Origin: Candidatus Latescibacterota bacterium
GTDB lineage: Bacteria > Latescibacterota > UBA2968 > UBA8231
Length of the DNA: 9,072 nucleotides
Assembly (NCBI GenBank): GCA_021295675.1
Contig: JAGWBY010000061.1
Location: forward strand, 1 to 9,072
Direction of reading: 5' to 3'
A model generated the notes under the pieces. It was not told the DNA's origin. It worked only from the letters and a program-made list of their open reading frames with translations, and did not search any database. The position numbers were made by a program, and so were the translations under genes. Shown here in pieces: positions 1 to 8,148 of this stretch; position 1 is the first letter of the stretch; every line of letters begins with the position of its first letter.

Positions 1-3
1 ATA

Positions 4-25
4 GCAGTCCTAAATCATTTAAGAG
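4..25 (+). repeat. Left terminal inverted repeat of the IS630 element
   Basis: Begins GCAGTCCTAAAT and pairs with the reverse complement of 1114-1135 (GCGATCCTGAAT), with five mismatches in 22 positions. A TA at 2-3 precedes it. The transposase stop codon (15-17) lies within this repeat. Confidence 0.8.
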
Positions 26-1047
26 CTAATGTATATTGCATTAACTTGGGGAATTGGCAGTATTTTTTCTGTCGGATTCCCTTTACAAATAGGTCTTTAA
101 TCTGTTCAAAACAGGTGGTCCACAACGCTTGGGTACGCACAAAGGTCTTGCCTTTCAACCAGATGTCTTCGACCGGATTTTCTTGTGGTGCATAGGGCGC
201 TAATCGCGTACAACATATTTTCCATTCATCCGGCGCTACCTCCGCCTGCATGCGTTCAAGAAAATCACGCATGGCCTGTTGATGATGATACGAAACCCCA
301 TCCTAAAAAATCAACAACTTCTGACCGGGACGACGCTGTTGTAAATAGCGTATAAAATCCACCGTATGCTGCGAATTGGCTTTCGGGTAGCTTTGCATGA
401 GGAACGTGCCCTTGACTAGATCTAACGCCCCATAATAGGTTTGTCGTTGCCGCCCATTTTCAATGGCCACTTCCAGCCTTCGGTCGCTCCGTCCCCAGCC
501 ATAGCCGCAGGCATCGCCCCAGTGTAGATGGGACTCATCGATGAAAAAGGCCCTGACTTGACCCGCTTCGAGTTCGGCCTTATGCTCGACTAGTTTTTTT
601 TATCTCTTCTCGTTTGTCTAGCCCCTGTTGAGGATCGGCCTTGGGCTGTCGAGTCTGCGTCTTTTTCCAGCGATAGCCCGCTTGAGCAAGCAGATCGTAA
701 TAACTTTGCGACGAGCGAAAAACCACGCCAAACTGCGTTTGGATATAGGAGGCCAACGAGGCGACCGAAGGCTGCGATTGGGTCGCTAACCATCCCTTGA
801 TTTGCGCCCGTTGATCGACCGACAAATACGGCTGCGAGCCTTTATAGCCTAAGCCAAAGCAGGCGATCCCCTCGGAGAGGTAGCGCTTCTTCCACGTACT
901 GATGAAGCTCGACTGCACGCCGAGAATCGCTTGAATCGCACCTTGTTTGAGGCCCAAAAGCGTCATCTGAACCGCTAACACCCGTTTCAGTTCGCGCGCG
1001 TCGGGATTGCTGGCGATAAACGCCGATAAAGACGAATCCGAAACCAT
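15..1047 (-). pseudogene. IS630-family DDE transposase, broken by frame change and amber stop
   Basis: The conceptual product is 343 residues, a normal size for an IS630 transposase, once one base is skipped near 594 and the TAG at 303-305 is read through. The N-terminal 155-codon frame (580-1047) is a helix-turn-helix DNA-binding region of the winged-helix type used by this family. The remainder holds the DDE catalytic core. The first Asp is in FFIDESHLHWGDA, the second in LDGVSYHHQQ and the acidic third in PQENPVEDIW, all visible on the minus strand. The start ATG (1045-1047) has an AGGAG seven bases upstream, which supports it. Two lesions are seen: an A8 tract that puts the core in another frame (possibly a natural slippage site, see 594-601), and TAG at 303-305 exactly before the second catalytic Asp, most simply a TTG-to-TAG change. 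The amber codon makes the copy inactive unless suppressed. Confidence 0.9.
594..601 (-). other. A8 slippery tract at the transposase frame junction
   Basis: On the minus strand eight consecutive A residues join the helix-turn-helix frame to the catalytic frame. Seven A residues would give one continuous frame (I-K-K-L-V-E-H). Without a shift, the first frame ends about a dozen bases upstream of the 580 boundary region, after DKREEIKKTSRA. Transcriptional slippage on poly-A tracts is known for making fused transposase in some IS630-family elements. The same tract could instead be a simple one-base insertion in a dying copy, and sequence alone cannot separate the two. Confidence 0.5.
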
Positions 1048-1113
1048 AGAAAAACTCCTAAAAAAGACGGATCATAGGAAAACGTAGAAGAAAAATAGAA
1101 AAAACTAGAAAAC

Positions 1114-1135
1114 CTCTCAAATCATTCAGGATCGC
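1114..1135 (-). repeat. Right terminal inverted repeat of the IS630 element
   Basis: Mate of the repeat at 4-25. It is followed by TA at 1136-1137, the second copy of the presumed target duplication. Host coding sequence resumes right after it. Confidence 0.8.
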
Positions 1136-1137
1136 TA

Positions 1138-2897
1138 TATCGCTTTCCGACAAGGCGTTCTGGGAAGAAAATTACCGCCGAGAGTTGCTCCATCTCTTAA
1201 AGCGTCGCTGGCATGAGCTACCTTCGGACAAGCGCGAAATGGTGGAACGACGCTTGGTCAAGGGCCGAGCAAGATACGATGGCGAATCGGAAGAGGACTT
1301 CGAGCAAAGGCGTGCAAGCGAGTCTGCTACAGTCTTGGATTGGCTTATAAATCAAGGCTGCGATCTTGGTGGGGAAACACGTTCAGTCCTGCCTAGTCTC
1401 CGCAGTGCTGATCCGCGTTGGCGTCCAGAATGTGCCGAAACCGCTGATAGAAGCCGTGATGTTAGAGTGAGAGGGGTTGGAACAGACTCAGATCCGTCTC
1501 CCATTATTGACGCTCCGATTAGTCAGATTATTCCATTGGCCAGACAGCATACAGGACGTGCGTTCCCTGAACCTACTGTTTATAGTCCCTTTGATGGGTT
1601 GGTCGAACAACATCCTGTCAGAGCTGTTGCCGCCCTGACGCACGCAGCGCGACGAGGCGACTATCCGGCGAAATTCTGGCGCTCCACACTTCGGGAGTGG
1701 CCAGATGAAGCGCGGTATCGCCTTAGCTTGCTGTTCGGTGCGAGGCTAGCGCGACTACCTTCGGAAACTGTAGTCGAATTGCGAGACGACGTGTTTAGCT
1801 GGTTACAAAGGCATTTGCCGAAGCTGGCTGCTCAGGATCAACCTCGCGCCCTGAGCATATTCGATGTGCTACTCGAAAAGCTATTCACAGGTGAAGCAGA
1901 GGTGGAGCAGAGCGGAGAGCACCAAGATCGGTCACGCAAGACACTCAACCACGCAATAAACGCACCCGTCGGCAAAGCGACCGAATTGCTTCTCGATCTT
2001 TTGAATTCGCAAGATCCCCGAGAGGAGTCAGGTGTACCACTAGAAATTAAATCGAGGCTTGAACGCCTATTCGGCGCTCCCGGCCAAGGCGCTGATCACG
2101 CGATTTACGTCGTTGCTAGTCAACTCAGGTGGCTCGATTATATTGACCCGGAATGGGTCCGTACCAAGATTATCCCTTGGTTCGACTTGGAGCATCCGCA
2201 TCCGGCATTAGAACCCGCATGGAACGGCTTTGTGTATAGTAATGGGCTACCAAAACCGGAACTATTCTCGCTGATCAAATCCGACTTCTTGAAAGTGATT
2301 GTTCATGCAGCGAGGTGGAACTGGGACGATCATTCTCTTCAAAAACTGCATGAATTTCTAGTTCTCGGATGCTTCTGTCACCAAGACAATGACGCCTATA
2401 TCACCTTTGAAGAGACTCGCCAGATTCTACAGAAAACTAACGCTAGTGGCCGCGCTCATAGCCTCTGGTCTTTCACCCGAATCGTTGAAGAGAACCACGC
2501 TTGGCGACGCTTTGGCAAGCCCTTCTTGGAAAAGGCTTGGCCGAAGGAGACTCGTTTCCAGACAGAGCAGACATCGCAGCATCTTGTAGACCTAGCAGAA
2601 AGGGCCGGCGACTTCTTCCCCGAGGTGGTCCGAGCCATCCTTCCGTATCTGGTTCCAAGCTCCCAGGACGTCGGATCCGTGTATTCCTTAACGCGGCAGA
2701 GTGATGAAGAGATAGGTGGATTGCCAACACGGTTTCCGGATGCTACGCTGATGCTCATCAATAAGATAATTCCAGACGATCCTGACCCCGTACCATACGA
2801 ATTAGATTCCTTGACCGAGATGATTGCAGAAGCTAGGCCAAGCCTTCGCCAAGATAGTCGATGGCGACGATTGAAGGCCCTCGTACTCCACGAGTGA
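1138..2897 (+). pseudogene. C-terminal part of a large helical defence-type protein (SIR2/DUF4020-like), 5' end cut off by the IS
   Basis: An open frame of 586 codons runs from the IS border to TGA at 2895-2897. It has no ATG near its beginning: the only early start is TTG at 1185, without a Shine-Dalgarno, and coding-quality sequence (SLSDKAFWEENYRRELL) continues upstream of it right up to the IS end. That is the pattern of a gene truncated at its 5' side. The product is soluble and looks alpha-helical, rich in Leu, Arg, Glu and Trp, with no signal peptide or membrane segment. Blocks such as YDGESEEDFEQRR, LRWLDYIDPEWVRTKIIPWF and PAWNGFVYSNGLP recall the C-terminal region (DUF4020 type) of long bacterial SIR2-family proteins thought to act in phage defence. 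This is recognition from memory, not a search. The catalytic N-terminal domain would lie on the far side of the IS, outside the window. Other helical C-terminal sensor regions remain possible. Confidence 0.55.
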
Positions 2898-2955
2898 ATC
2901 CCACCAAGTTTTATACACGACCCAAAATTTGGAATAGGAACGCCGGAGGTATAAG

Positions 2956-3075
2956 ATGACTAATGTTGACAAAACGTCGAAATTAACTTACCCCTCGAAA
3001 ACCTCATTGACACTTCTACATCGTCGATGCTCGTTGGTGAGCGCTAAAACCCGGCAGACCGAATCCGCGAGGTGA
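2956..3075 (+). CDS. Small ORF of 39 codons upstream of the MNT antitoxin
   Basis: ATG at 2956 is preceded by CGGAGG (2943-2948) with a seven-base spacer, a strong ribosome binding site. The frame ends with TGA at 3073-3075, which sits right after the GAGG used by the next gene, four bases before its ATG. That spacing would suit translational coupling. The product (begins MTNVDKTSKLTYP) is basic and Ser/Thr-rich, with no recognisable domain. It could be a leader peptide, the relic start of a lost gene, or chance. The 182 bases from 2898 to 3079 hold nothing else that I can support. Two TTGACA hexamers (2966-2971 and 3007-3012) lack convincing -10 partners. Confidence 0.3.
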   Translation: MTNVDKTSKLTYPSKTSLTLLHRRCSLVSAKTRQTESAR

Positions 3076-3079
3076 AGGA

Positions 3080-3415
3080 ATGACACAAGTTACCGACGAT
3101 CTTCTCGACCAGATGGTCCAAGCCATCGTCGCCGAGGTTGATCCCGAGCAGGTGATCCTCTTCGGCTCTCGCGCCCGGGGCGATGCGCGGGAAGATTCGG
3201 ATGTCGATCTGGTGGTGGTGGAGGCCGAGCCCTTTGGGAAGACGCGGAGCCGGCACCAAGAGGCGGTCCGACTATACAAGGTCCTCGCCGGATCGGGCGT
3301 TCCAAAGGACATCCTCGTTTATAGCCGCGACGACGTCGAGTACTGGCGCGACTCCCTCAATCACGTTCTGGCGCGGGCGCTCCGGGAGGGGAAGGTACTT
3401 TATGAGCGCCCTTGA
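3080..3415 (+). CDS. MNT-type minimal nucleotidyltransferase antitoxin (MntA-like)
   Basis: A 111-residue protein of the polymerase-beta nucleotidyltransferase fold. It carries the hallmark GSX10DXD motif: Gly29-Ser30 followed by ten residues and Asp41-Val-Asp43, within LFGSRARGDAREDSDVDL. A third acidic residue, probably Asp77 in KDILVYS, would complete the metal site. In the MNT/HEPN toxin-antitoxin family, enzymes of this type neutralise the HEPN RNase partner, in studied cases by adding AMP to a tyrosine near its active site. The length is normal for the family. GAGG at 3069-3072, seven bases before ATG, supports the start. The partner gene begins at 3402, inside the end of this one (14-base overlap), the usual operon layout, but it is broken. 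The gene is visibly richer in GC than its neighbours, which suggests a separate origin. All motif residues are present, so the enzyme could still be active without its natural target. Confidence 0.88.
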   Translation: MTQVTDDLLDQMVQAIVAEVDPEQVILFGSRARGDAREDSDVDLVVVEAEPFGKTRSRHQEAVRLYKVLAGSGVPKDILVYSRDDVEYWRDSLNHVLARALREGKVLYERP

Positions 3416-3657
3416 TAAGGCCCGTACCCTGCTATATGCGGCTGAGCGCGACCTTCGTGCACTATAAGGCATGAGCGACCCAATGGTCTTCGCTAACGAA
3501 ACCCGGGTTCCATGCTCAGCAGGCCGCTGAGAAATTACACAAAGCTTGGCTCACTCACCGCGCCTTCTCTGGCAATCTGACTGCCTTTTGGGTGAGGTGT
3601 GCAAAAAGAAACTGCTCCAATAGATGGAGCAACAAGCCAAGGTACTATCTCACGTAG
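3402..3657 (+). pseudogene. HEPN toxin remnant (partner of the MNT antitoxin)
   Basis: The frame opens with ATG at 3402, overlapping the antitoxin gene by 14 bases, and reads MSALDKARTLLYAAERDLRAL before TAA at 3465-3467. Past the stop the same frame goes on as GMSDPMVFANE. One base (an extra C in the CCC at 3502-3504) must then be skipped to continue as TGFHAQQAAEKLHKAWL. That is the typical helix of HEPN-domain toxins, which normally cut or modify RNA. After the conserved KAWL block the sequence no longer resembles the family. The C-terminal half, including the expected RxxxxH-type catalytic motif, is not recognisable before the stop at 3655-3657. Nonsense mutation, frameshift and loss of the C-terminal part together make this a dead toxin. 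The 21-codon opening could still be translated but would have no known activity. Confidence 0.85.
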
Positions 3658-3686
3658 AGACAAAACCGGGGTAATTCTAGCGTAAT

Positions 3687-6600
3687 ATGTCCTTGAGCAC
3701 AGCAGGGTTGGAAAACCAAGAAAAACTCAAGCAGGAACTGCAAAAAGTCCCAAAAGCGTCTAAGCTCGAAGATCTCGCGGCTGCTTTGATCGGTCGTCTT
3801 CTCGACGTGCCGATTGCGGTTGCTAAGTCTGGCTTTCAACATGGCGCGGATGCTGGTCCGGCTGGACAGCAAGGGCGACGTTTTCGCATAGAATGCAAGA
3901 AATACAGTGACACCACAGACCTGAACGAACGAGAGTTACTTGGGGAAGTTGACCAAGCACTAATGCGGAATGAGGCCCTTGAAGCTTGGGTACTGGTTGT
4001 GACTCGTAGCGTTTCAGAACAGATCCGACAATCGCTTAATCAGCATGGAGAACGGCTAGGCGTTCCTGTCCTGATTATCGATTGGATAGATCACGAAGTG
4101 GCACCGCTTGCAGCATTGTGTGCATTCGCTCCGGATTTGGTCGAGAGAGAGTTTTCACAGGAAGCTGGCGCGGCGGCTTGCGCCCTTCAACCCATGTCAG
4201 AAGAAGCAATCGAAAGGTTGCGACGCGACCTGCAATCTTGGTGCTTGGGGTTTGAAGCAATACGGGCACGCTCTCACGATAAGCTCGACGAAATTTGGAA
4301 CTCGTCGCGAGAATCGAAAGCCGTACTCGGACAAGACGTAGCTGGGGGTGCGCAGCAGAAGAAAGTCAAACGCAGCGCGGTACATGAAGCGCTGAATAAG
4401 TGGTGGCAAGGAGCGGCTCGGGATGATGCCCCGGCTGGTGTGGTCGGATTAGAGGGTGCCGGTAAGACATGGGCGACGCTTGACTGGTTGATCGACAGCA
4501 AGGATGAGCAACCAATTGTACTAATGATACCTTCCTCGACGGCAGCTACCGTCAGTAATGTCTCAGAAACAAGCGTAAAACAACTCTTGGCAGATCGCCT
4601 TTACGAGATGAGTAGAGGTAGCGTACGCAACCATGAGCACTGGCTCCGCCGCCTCGACCGTTTGCTTGCCCGTCCGGCCGATGAAGGACCAGTCCTGACT
4701 GTTTTCTTAGACGGCCTGAATCAGGAACCTTCTGTCCCATGGTTGTTGGTTATGAAGGTTCTACAGGGGGATATTTTTACAGGACGAGTGCGAGTAATCG
4801 TCAGCACTCGCACCCATCATTTTGAAGAAAAGTTATCGGGGCTTCGCGACCTCGCCGTGCTAGCCGAGCGGGTTGACGTAGATCTCTATGATACAGCACC
4901 GGGGAGCGAACTCGACCAAATGCTTGCGTTCGAGAATCTCACGCAGGCCGACTTGCATCCTGATGTGATTGAGTGGGCGCGTAAACCTCGTCTTTTCAAG
5001 CTAGTAGTACGTTTCCGTGACAGGCTGGTCCAGGCAGGTCAAATAACGGTACACCGACTGCTCTGGGAGTATGGACGTGATGCTTTCGGAGAGCGGGCGG
5101 GCAAGTCGTTTAGCGAGAATGAGTGGAAGGACTGGCTGAAGGAAATTGCTCAGAGTCGTCGTCAAGGTATGGAAAAATACTCAGAAAGGTCGCTCGGCAA
5201 GATGGTGAACCGACCAGACTTCAATAAAAACGAAGTATATGCACGACTCAGCGACATAATTGACGGTCGGTTCGCTACACGTAGCGCATCGGGCGACCTA
5301 CAACTCACTCCTGCGGTCGTTGCACATGCTCTCGGCATTGCGCTTCTGAATCACCTTGATCAAGTAACCTCGCCAACTTTTGAAACCCTAGATGCCACGT
5401 TGGGAGAATGGCTCGATTCTATTGCGGGTCTTGACGAACAAGCGGAAATCCTGCGTGCGGCGGTGTCAATTTTGGTAGAGCAGGGACGTGCGGCAGAGGC
5501 ACCCGGCCCCGGAGTGCTCGTCACGGCATGGCTGCAAAGCCAGAATATACCGGACGAGCATCGCCAAGAACTTGTCGATCTTGCCCCGCATTTTCCGAAT
5601 GCTCTACTCGACGCGATCGAATATTCGAACAGTCACGCTCACAATTCCGCTAGAGTTTGGGCCGTGAACGCGCTGAGCAAAATTTCGCGAGACGATAGCG
5701 CAGTCCTTGATATGATTGTCGAACGGTCCTGCTGCTGGCTGGGCGTTGTCTCCTATGACGGCGATAGGCGGTCGGATAGGCTTAAACGCCTGATCGGTAT
5801 CGATACCCCGGGTCCGATTACGGTCGTCGGCGTTGATCTCAAACTGGTCGATCAGTCCTCTGGCTTACTGAAAGCTGTGGTCCCGTTAATTGCCGAAGGT
5901 TTTCCATTGGCTAACGCCCTGCCGATTTTCGAGACAGCGGCCGTTGCGTTGGAGGTCGGAGACCGCAGTAGTTGTTGGGATGGCCTGAAGTGGCTCTGCC
6001 TACTCAACGAAGTTGATTCCGATGAAACGGCGACGGCTTTACGTGGCTTGTCAGAAGAAATCAGCCGCCGCCAGCCAGAACAGGGCGTACATCCGGATCT
6101 TCCGAAGCGCATTGCTGCGCTCCTGCTGTGGCTGACAGGTCAGGACGAAGACGAGGACGCTGCTGTGTCTATGGATCCTGGCATTGACCGCCCGCTCACC
6201 TATGAGAAGGACTATCTGCCACAGCCCGGCCGAAGCTGGTTCCCGCTGGAGCGGCGACATGCACAGAGCGTCCTCACCGACACGGAACTACCTCTGTACT
6301 CCCGCGTACAGCGGACCACAGAGCTATGGCTTGATCCGAGTTTTGGACCGCCAGCGAGCTTTGTTGAAGAAGTTCGCGCCGCAGCGACCTGTATTGATGT
6401 TGAGAAGTTGAACCGACACGGAGATCTCACTTCTGAGGATGATGACTTTGAAAGACTGGAACCGGTGCTGGCTCGATGTGCGCCGGATCTGCTCGCGGAT
6501 CTAATCCGCCGCAAGATGCGGAGTATGGCTACCTGTCCGCCGGAGTCTCGGCACTGGAGTGCTATCCATGCTACCGATCACCTAGTGCTGGCGGGCGAGG

Positions 6601-8108
6601 ATGAGGCGGCAGCAGCGAGAGCGTTACGTCTGAGTGTAGAGGATGAAGAAGATGATGCTTCTGACGCCAATAACCTCCTGTTGATAGAGCTCCGAAATCT
6701 GGATGCACAGGACCAATTCGACGAATTAATTCATGCGGATTTGAAGTACATCTCGACCAACTTCGCCAAAATCTTGCGTCCTCCGACACCGAATGATGTC
6801 GATGGCCTGATCGCCCGCTATGCCGATGGATCACTCAAACAACAACGCGATCTGCTCACCTTATTGTCGATCCACCCGGTTGAACTCACAGACACGGCTT
6901 GGTCATGGGTTAAAGAATATGCGGAATGTCAAGACGATGACTCTCGCGGATTTGCATTCCGAATTCTAACCCATGCTGACCCAGTGCGGTTCGGTCAAAC
7001 GCTTGAAGCTGACGGTTGGTCTTGGAAGCCGGACGAGCATGACTGGGTCAACGATTACGGAACGGACGCTCTTATCAAGGCCACGCTGGATATTCCTTTC
7101 GACCAGCTAGCACCAAGACTGGCACCTTGGTGGTTGCTGGAAGCTGTTCGTCAACGTGGAGTTGCCCCCACCGAGGTAAGGCTGGCAGCTAAAATCTTCG
7201 GTCAATTACTCGATGGGAAGCATCGTTCGGAAGCTATCTCCTATTGCGCGGAGGATTTCGTTCCCGTCCTGCAACATGCACCTGATATTGTCGAACAGTG
7301 GCTTGAGGGTTGCACTGAGGTCACGACAGATTTTCAGCATCGTATTTTTTTTGCTGGAAGAGCTTATATTGCGCTCTGCGAGGCCCTCCTTGCACACGAC
7401 CCTGAGCGGGGCGCACCGTTATGGAAAACCCTGCGTGCGACCATGATAACGCGGTACATCGGTGCTGGCGGCGTAGAGGATCTCTTACACATGGTATTTC
7501 GGGTTCCAGACTCACCGGCAGTAAAGGCGCTCCGAAAGGAGTTGGTTGAGTTGGAACATTGCCATACCGATCAGGCACTATTCAATCTGGCAATCGCTGC
7601 GTCCTGTAACGGTAAAGACGATTGGCTCGCTACTCTCATTGAGCAAGATCAAGCATCGAAATTTGCTTGGCGACGGGAGCGCGCCGCTGTCCTCGCGAGC
7701 TTCACTGCGAATAATACGCTGCCGGTTGAAGGTGCTTGGCCTGATAGAGAAATCAAAACGGGCTACGCCGATCTTGCTCAGAAAGCAGCTCGTTATAGGT
7801 GGGCCGAGGCGTGTGCCCGACACTGGCGGCGAGAATATCTTGCATCCTCTAATCCGACTGAGGCTTACGCTGCTTGGGTTTTATTTTTGAGCTCGGCGGA
7901 TCGTCGTTGTTGGGCATGGATGAACCAAGATATTGAAGCTGCACAAGAATCGGACGACTTCTTCAAGCTTAAGATGATCCATGCTCGACTTAATCAAGGG
8001 AAGCTAGAGAACGCTTTGAAGAAGCGCGAGGACAAGCTCGACAAGAACTTTCTGGATCGTCGGGTTTTTGAGGGTGTAGGTCCTTGGCCAAAATACGTGC
8101 CAAGTTAG
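3687..8108 (+). CDS. STAND NTPase with N-terminal PD-(D/E)XK nuclease, Avs-like antiphage protein
   Basis: A 1473-residue soluble protein. Residues about 20-150 look like an Mrr-like restriction nuclease: Glu28 in KLEDL, Asp55 in HGADAG, and Glu69-Cys-Lys71 in FRIECKKY give the E...D...ExK pattern. Residues about 225-420 form a P-loop NTPase: Walker A GLEGAGKT (254-261, Lys260 codon at 4464-4466), Walker B LTVFLDGLN (Asp342) and a sensor-like IVSTRTHH (371-378). Residues about 420-1473 have no catalytic motif and look helical, with acidic patches at 820-824, 916-922 and 985-990. Nuclease effector, STAND ATPase and long helical sensor is the order in Avs (AVAST) proteins, which bind a conserved phage protein, oligomerise and degrade DNA. 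Those with Mrr-like nucleases are of similar length. The ATG is the first start after an in-frame TAG at 3678-3680. Its ribosome site is poor (GGGG at 3668-3671, 15 bases away), so low expression is possible. No lesion is seen over 4.4 kb. The target and subtype are unknown. Confidence 0.8.
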   Translation: MSLSTAGLENQEKLKQELQKVPKASKLEDLAAALIGRLLDVPIAVAKSGFQHGADAGPAGQQGRRFRIECKKYSDTTDLNERELLGEVDQALMRNEALEAWVLVVTRSVSEQIRQSLNQHGERLGVPVLIIDWIDHEVAPLAALCAFAPDLVEREFSQEAGAAACALQPMSEEAIERLRRDLQSWCLGFEAIRARSHDKLDEIWNSSRESKAVLGQDVAGGAQQKKVKRSAVHEALNKWWQGAARDDAPAGVVGLEGAGKTWATLDWLIDSKDEQPIVLMIPSSTAATVSNVSETSVKQLLADRLYEMSRGSVRNHEHWLRRLDRLLARPADEGPVLTVFLDGLNQEPSVPWLLVMKVLQGDIFTGRVRVIVSTRTHHFEEKLSGLRDLAVLAERVDVDLYDTAPGSELDQMLAFENLTQADLHPDVIEWARKPRLFKLVVRFRDRLVQAGQITVHRLLWEYGRDAFGERAGKSFSENEWKDWLKEIAQSRRQGMEKYSERSLGKMVNRPDFNKNEVYARLSDIIDGRFATRSASGDLQLTPAVVAHALGIALLNHLDQVTSPTFETLDATLGEWLDSIAGLDEQAEILRAAVSILVEQGRAAEAPGPGVLVTAWLQSQNIPDEHRQELVDLAPHFPNALLDAIEYSNSHAHNSARVWAVNALSKISRDDSAVLDMIVERSCCWLGVVSYDGDRRSDRLKRLIGIDTPGPITVVGVDLKLVDQSSGLLKAVVPLIAEGFPLANALPIFETAAVALEVGDRSSCWDGLKWLCLLNEVDSDETATALRGLSEEISRRQPEQGVHPDLPKRIAALLLWLTGQDEDEDAAVSMDPGIDRPLTYEKDYLPQPGRSWFPLERRHAQSVLTDTELPLYSRVQRTTELWLDPSFGPPASFVEEVRAAATCIDVEKLNRHGDLTSEDDDFERLEPVLARCAPDLLADLIRRKMRSMATCPPESRHWSAIHATDHLVLAGEDEAAAARALRLSVEDEEDDASDANNLLLIELRNLDAQDQFDELIHADLKYISTNFAKILRPPTPNDVDGLIARYADGSLKQQRDLLTLLSIHPVELTDTAWSWVKEYAECQDDDSRGFAFRILTHADPVRFGQTLEADGWSWKPDEHDWVNDYGTDALIKATLDIPFDQLAPRLAPWWLLEAVRQRGVAPTEVRLAAKIFGQLLDGKHRSEAISYCAEDFVPVLQHAPDIVEQWLEGCTEVTTDFQHRIFFAGRAYIALCEALLAHDPERGAPLWKTLRATMITRYIGAGGVEDLLHMVFRVPDSPAVKALRKELVELEHCHTDQALFNLAIAASCNGKDDWLATLIEQDQASKFAWRRERAAVLASFTANNTLPVEGAWPDREIKTGYADLAQKAARYRWAEACARHWRREYLASSNPTEAYAAWVLFLSSADRRCWAWMNQDIEAAQESDDFFKLKMIHARLNQGKLENALKKREDKLDKNFLDRRVFEGVGPWPKYVPS

Positions 8109-8120
8109 GGCGGTTAAGGC

Positions 8121-8141
8121 GTTCTTACCTGCTACAAGAAC
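8121..8141. terminator. Possible weak shared terminator between convergent genes
   Basis: GTTCTT (8121-8126) can pair with AAGAAC (8136-8141) around a nine-base loop, in the 40-base gap between the converging STAND and XRE genes. The stem is short and no T-run follows, so intrinsic termination is uncertain. Confidence 0.2.
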
Positions 8142-8148
8142 CGCGCTG

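Larger units (their letters stand above)
4..1135 (-). mobile_element. IS630-family insertion sequence, complete but inactivated
   Basis: A 1132-bp element that fits the IS630/Tc1-mariner family. The two ends carry imperfect inverted repeats (4-25 against 1114-1135, 17 of 22 positions identical), and a TA dinucleotide lies immediately outside each end (2-3 and 1136-1137), as expected for a family that duplicates TA at its target. One transposase gene fills the interior on the minus strand. Its stop codon lies inside the left repeat, and its start is about 90 bp from the right end, after an A-rich leader. The element sits in the 5' side of the reading frame that continues from 1138, so it appears to have split that gene. 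The nonsense codon at 303-305 means this copy should not make its own active transposase, although it might be moved in trans by a sister copy. Confidence 0.9.

Noticed and set aside
590..793. Alternative 67-codon minus-strand frame inside the IS630 gene.
   Set aside because: It overlaps the better supported transposase frame and has no family resemblance.
1185..1187. TTG as a genuine start of the 570-codon frame.
   Set aside because: There is no Shine-Dalgarno, and coding-like sequence continues upstream to the IS border, so truncation explains it better.
2966..3012. Two perfect TTGACA hexamers that could be -35 elements.
   Set aside because: Neither has a credible -10 box 16-18 bases downstream.
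3624..3674. Sixteen-codon ORF (MEQQAKVLSHVETKPG) just before the STAND gene.
   Set aside because: It is very short, has no ribosome site and lies within the decayed HEPN region. Chance is the simplest explanation.
7206..7890. Several overlapping ORFs of 63-114 codons on both strands near the 3' end of the STAND gene.
   Set aside because: They lie inside the long, motif-bearing STAND frame, lack ribosome sites and look like shadow frames.
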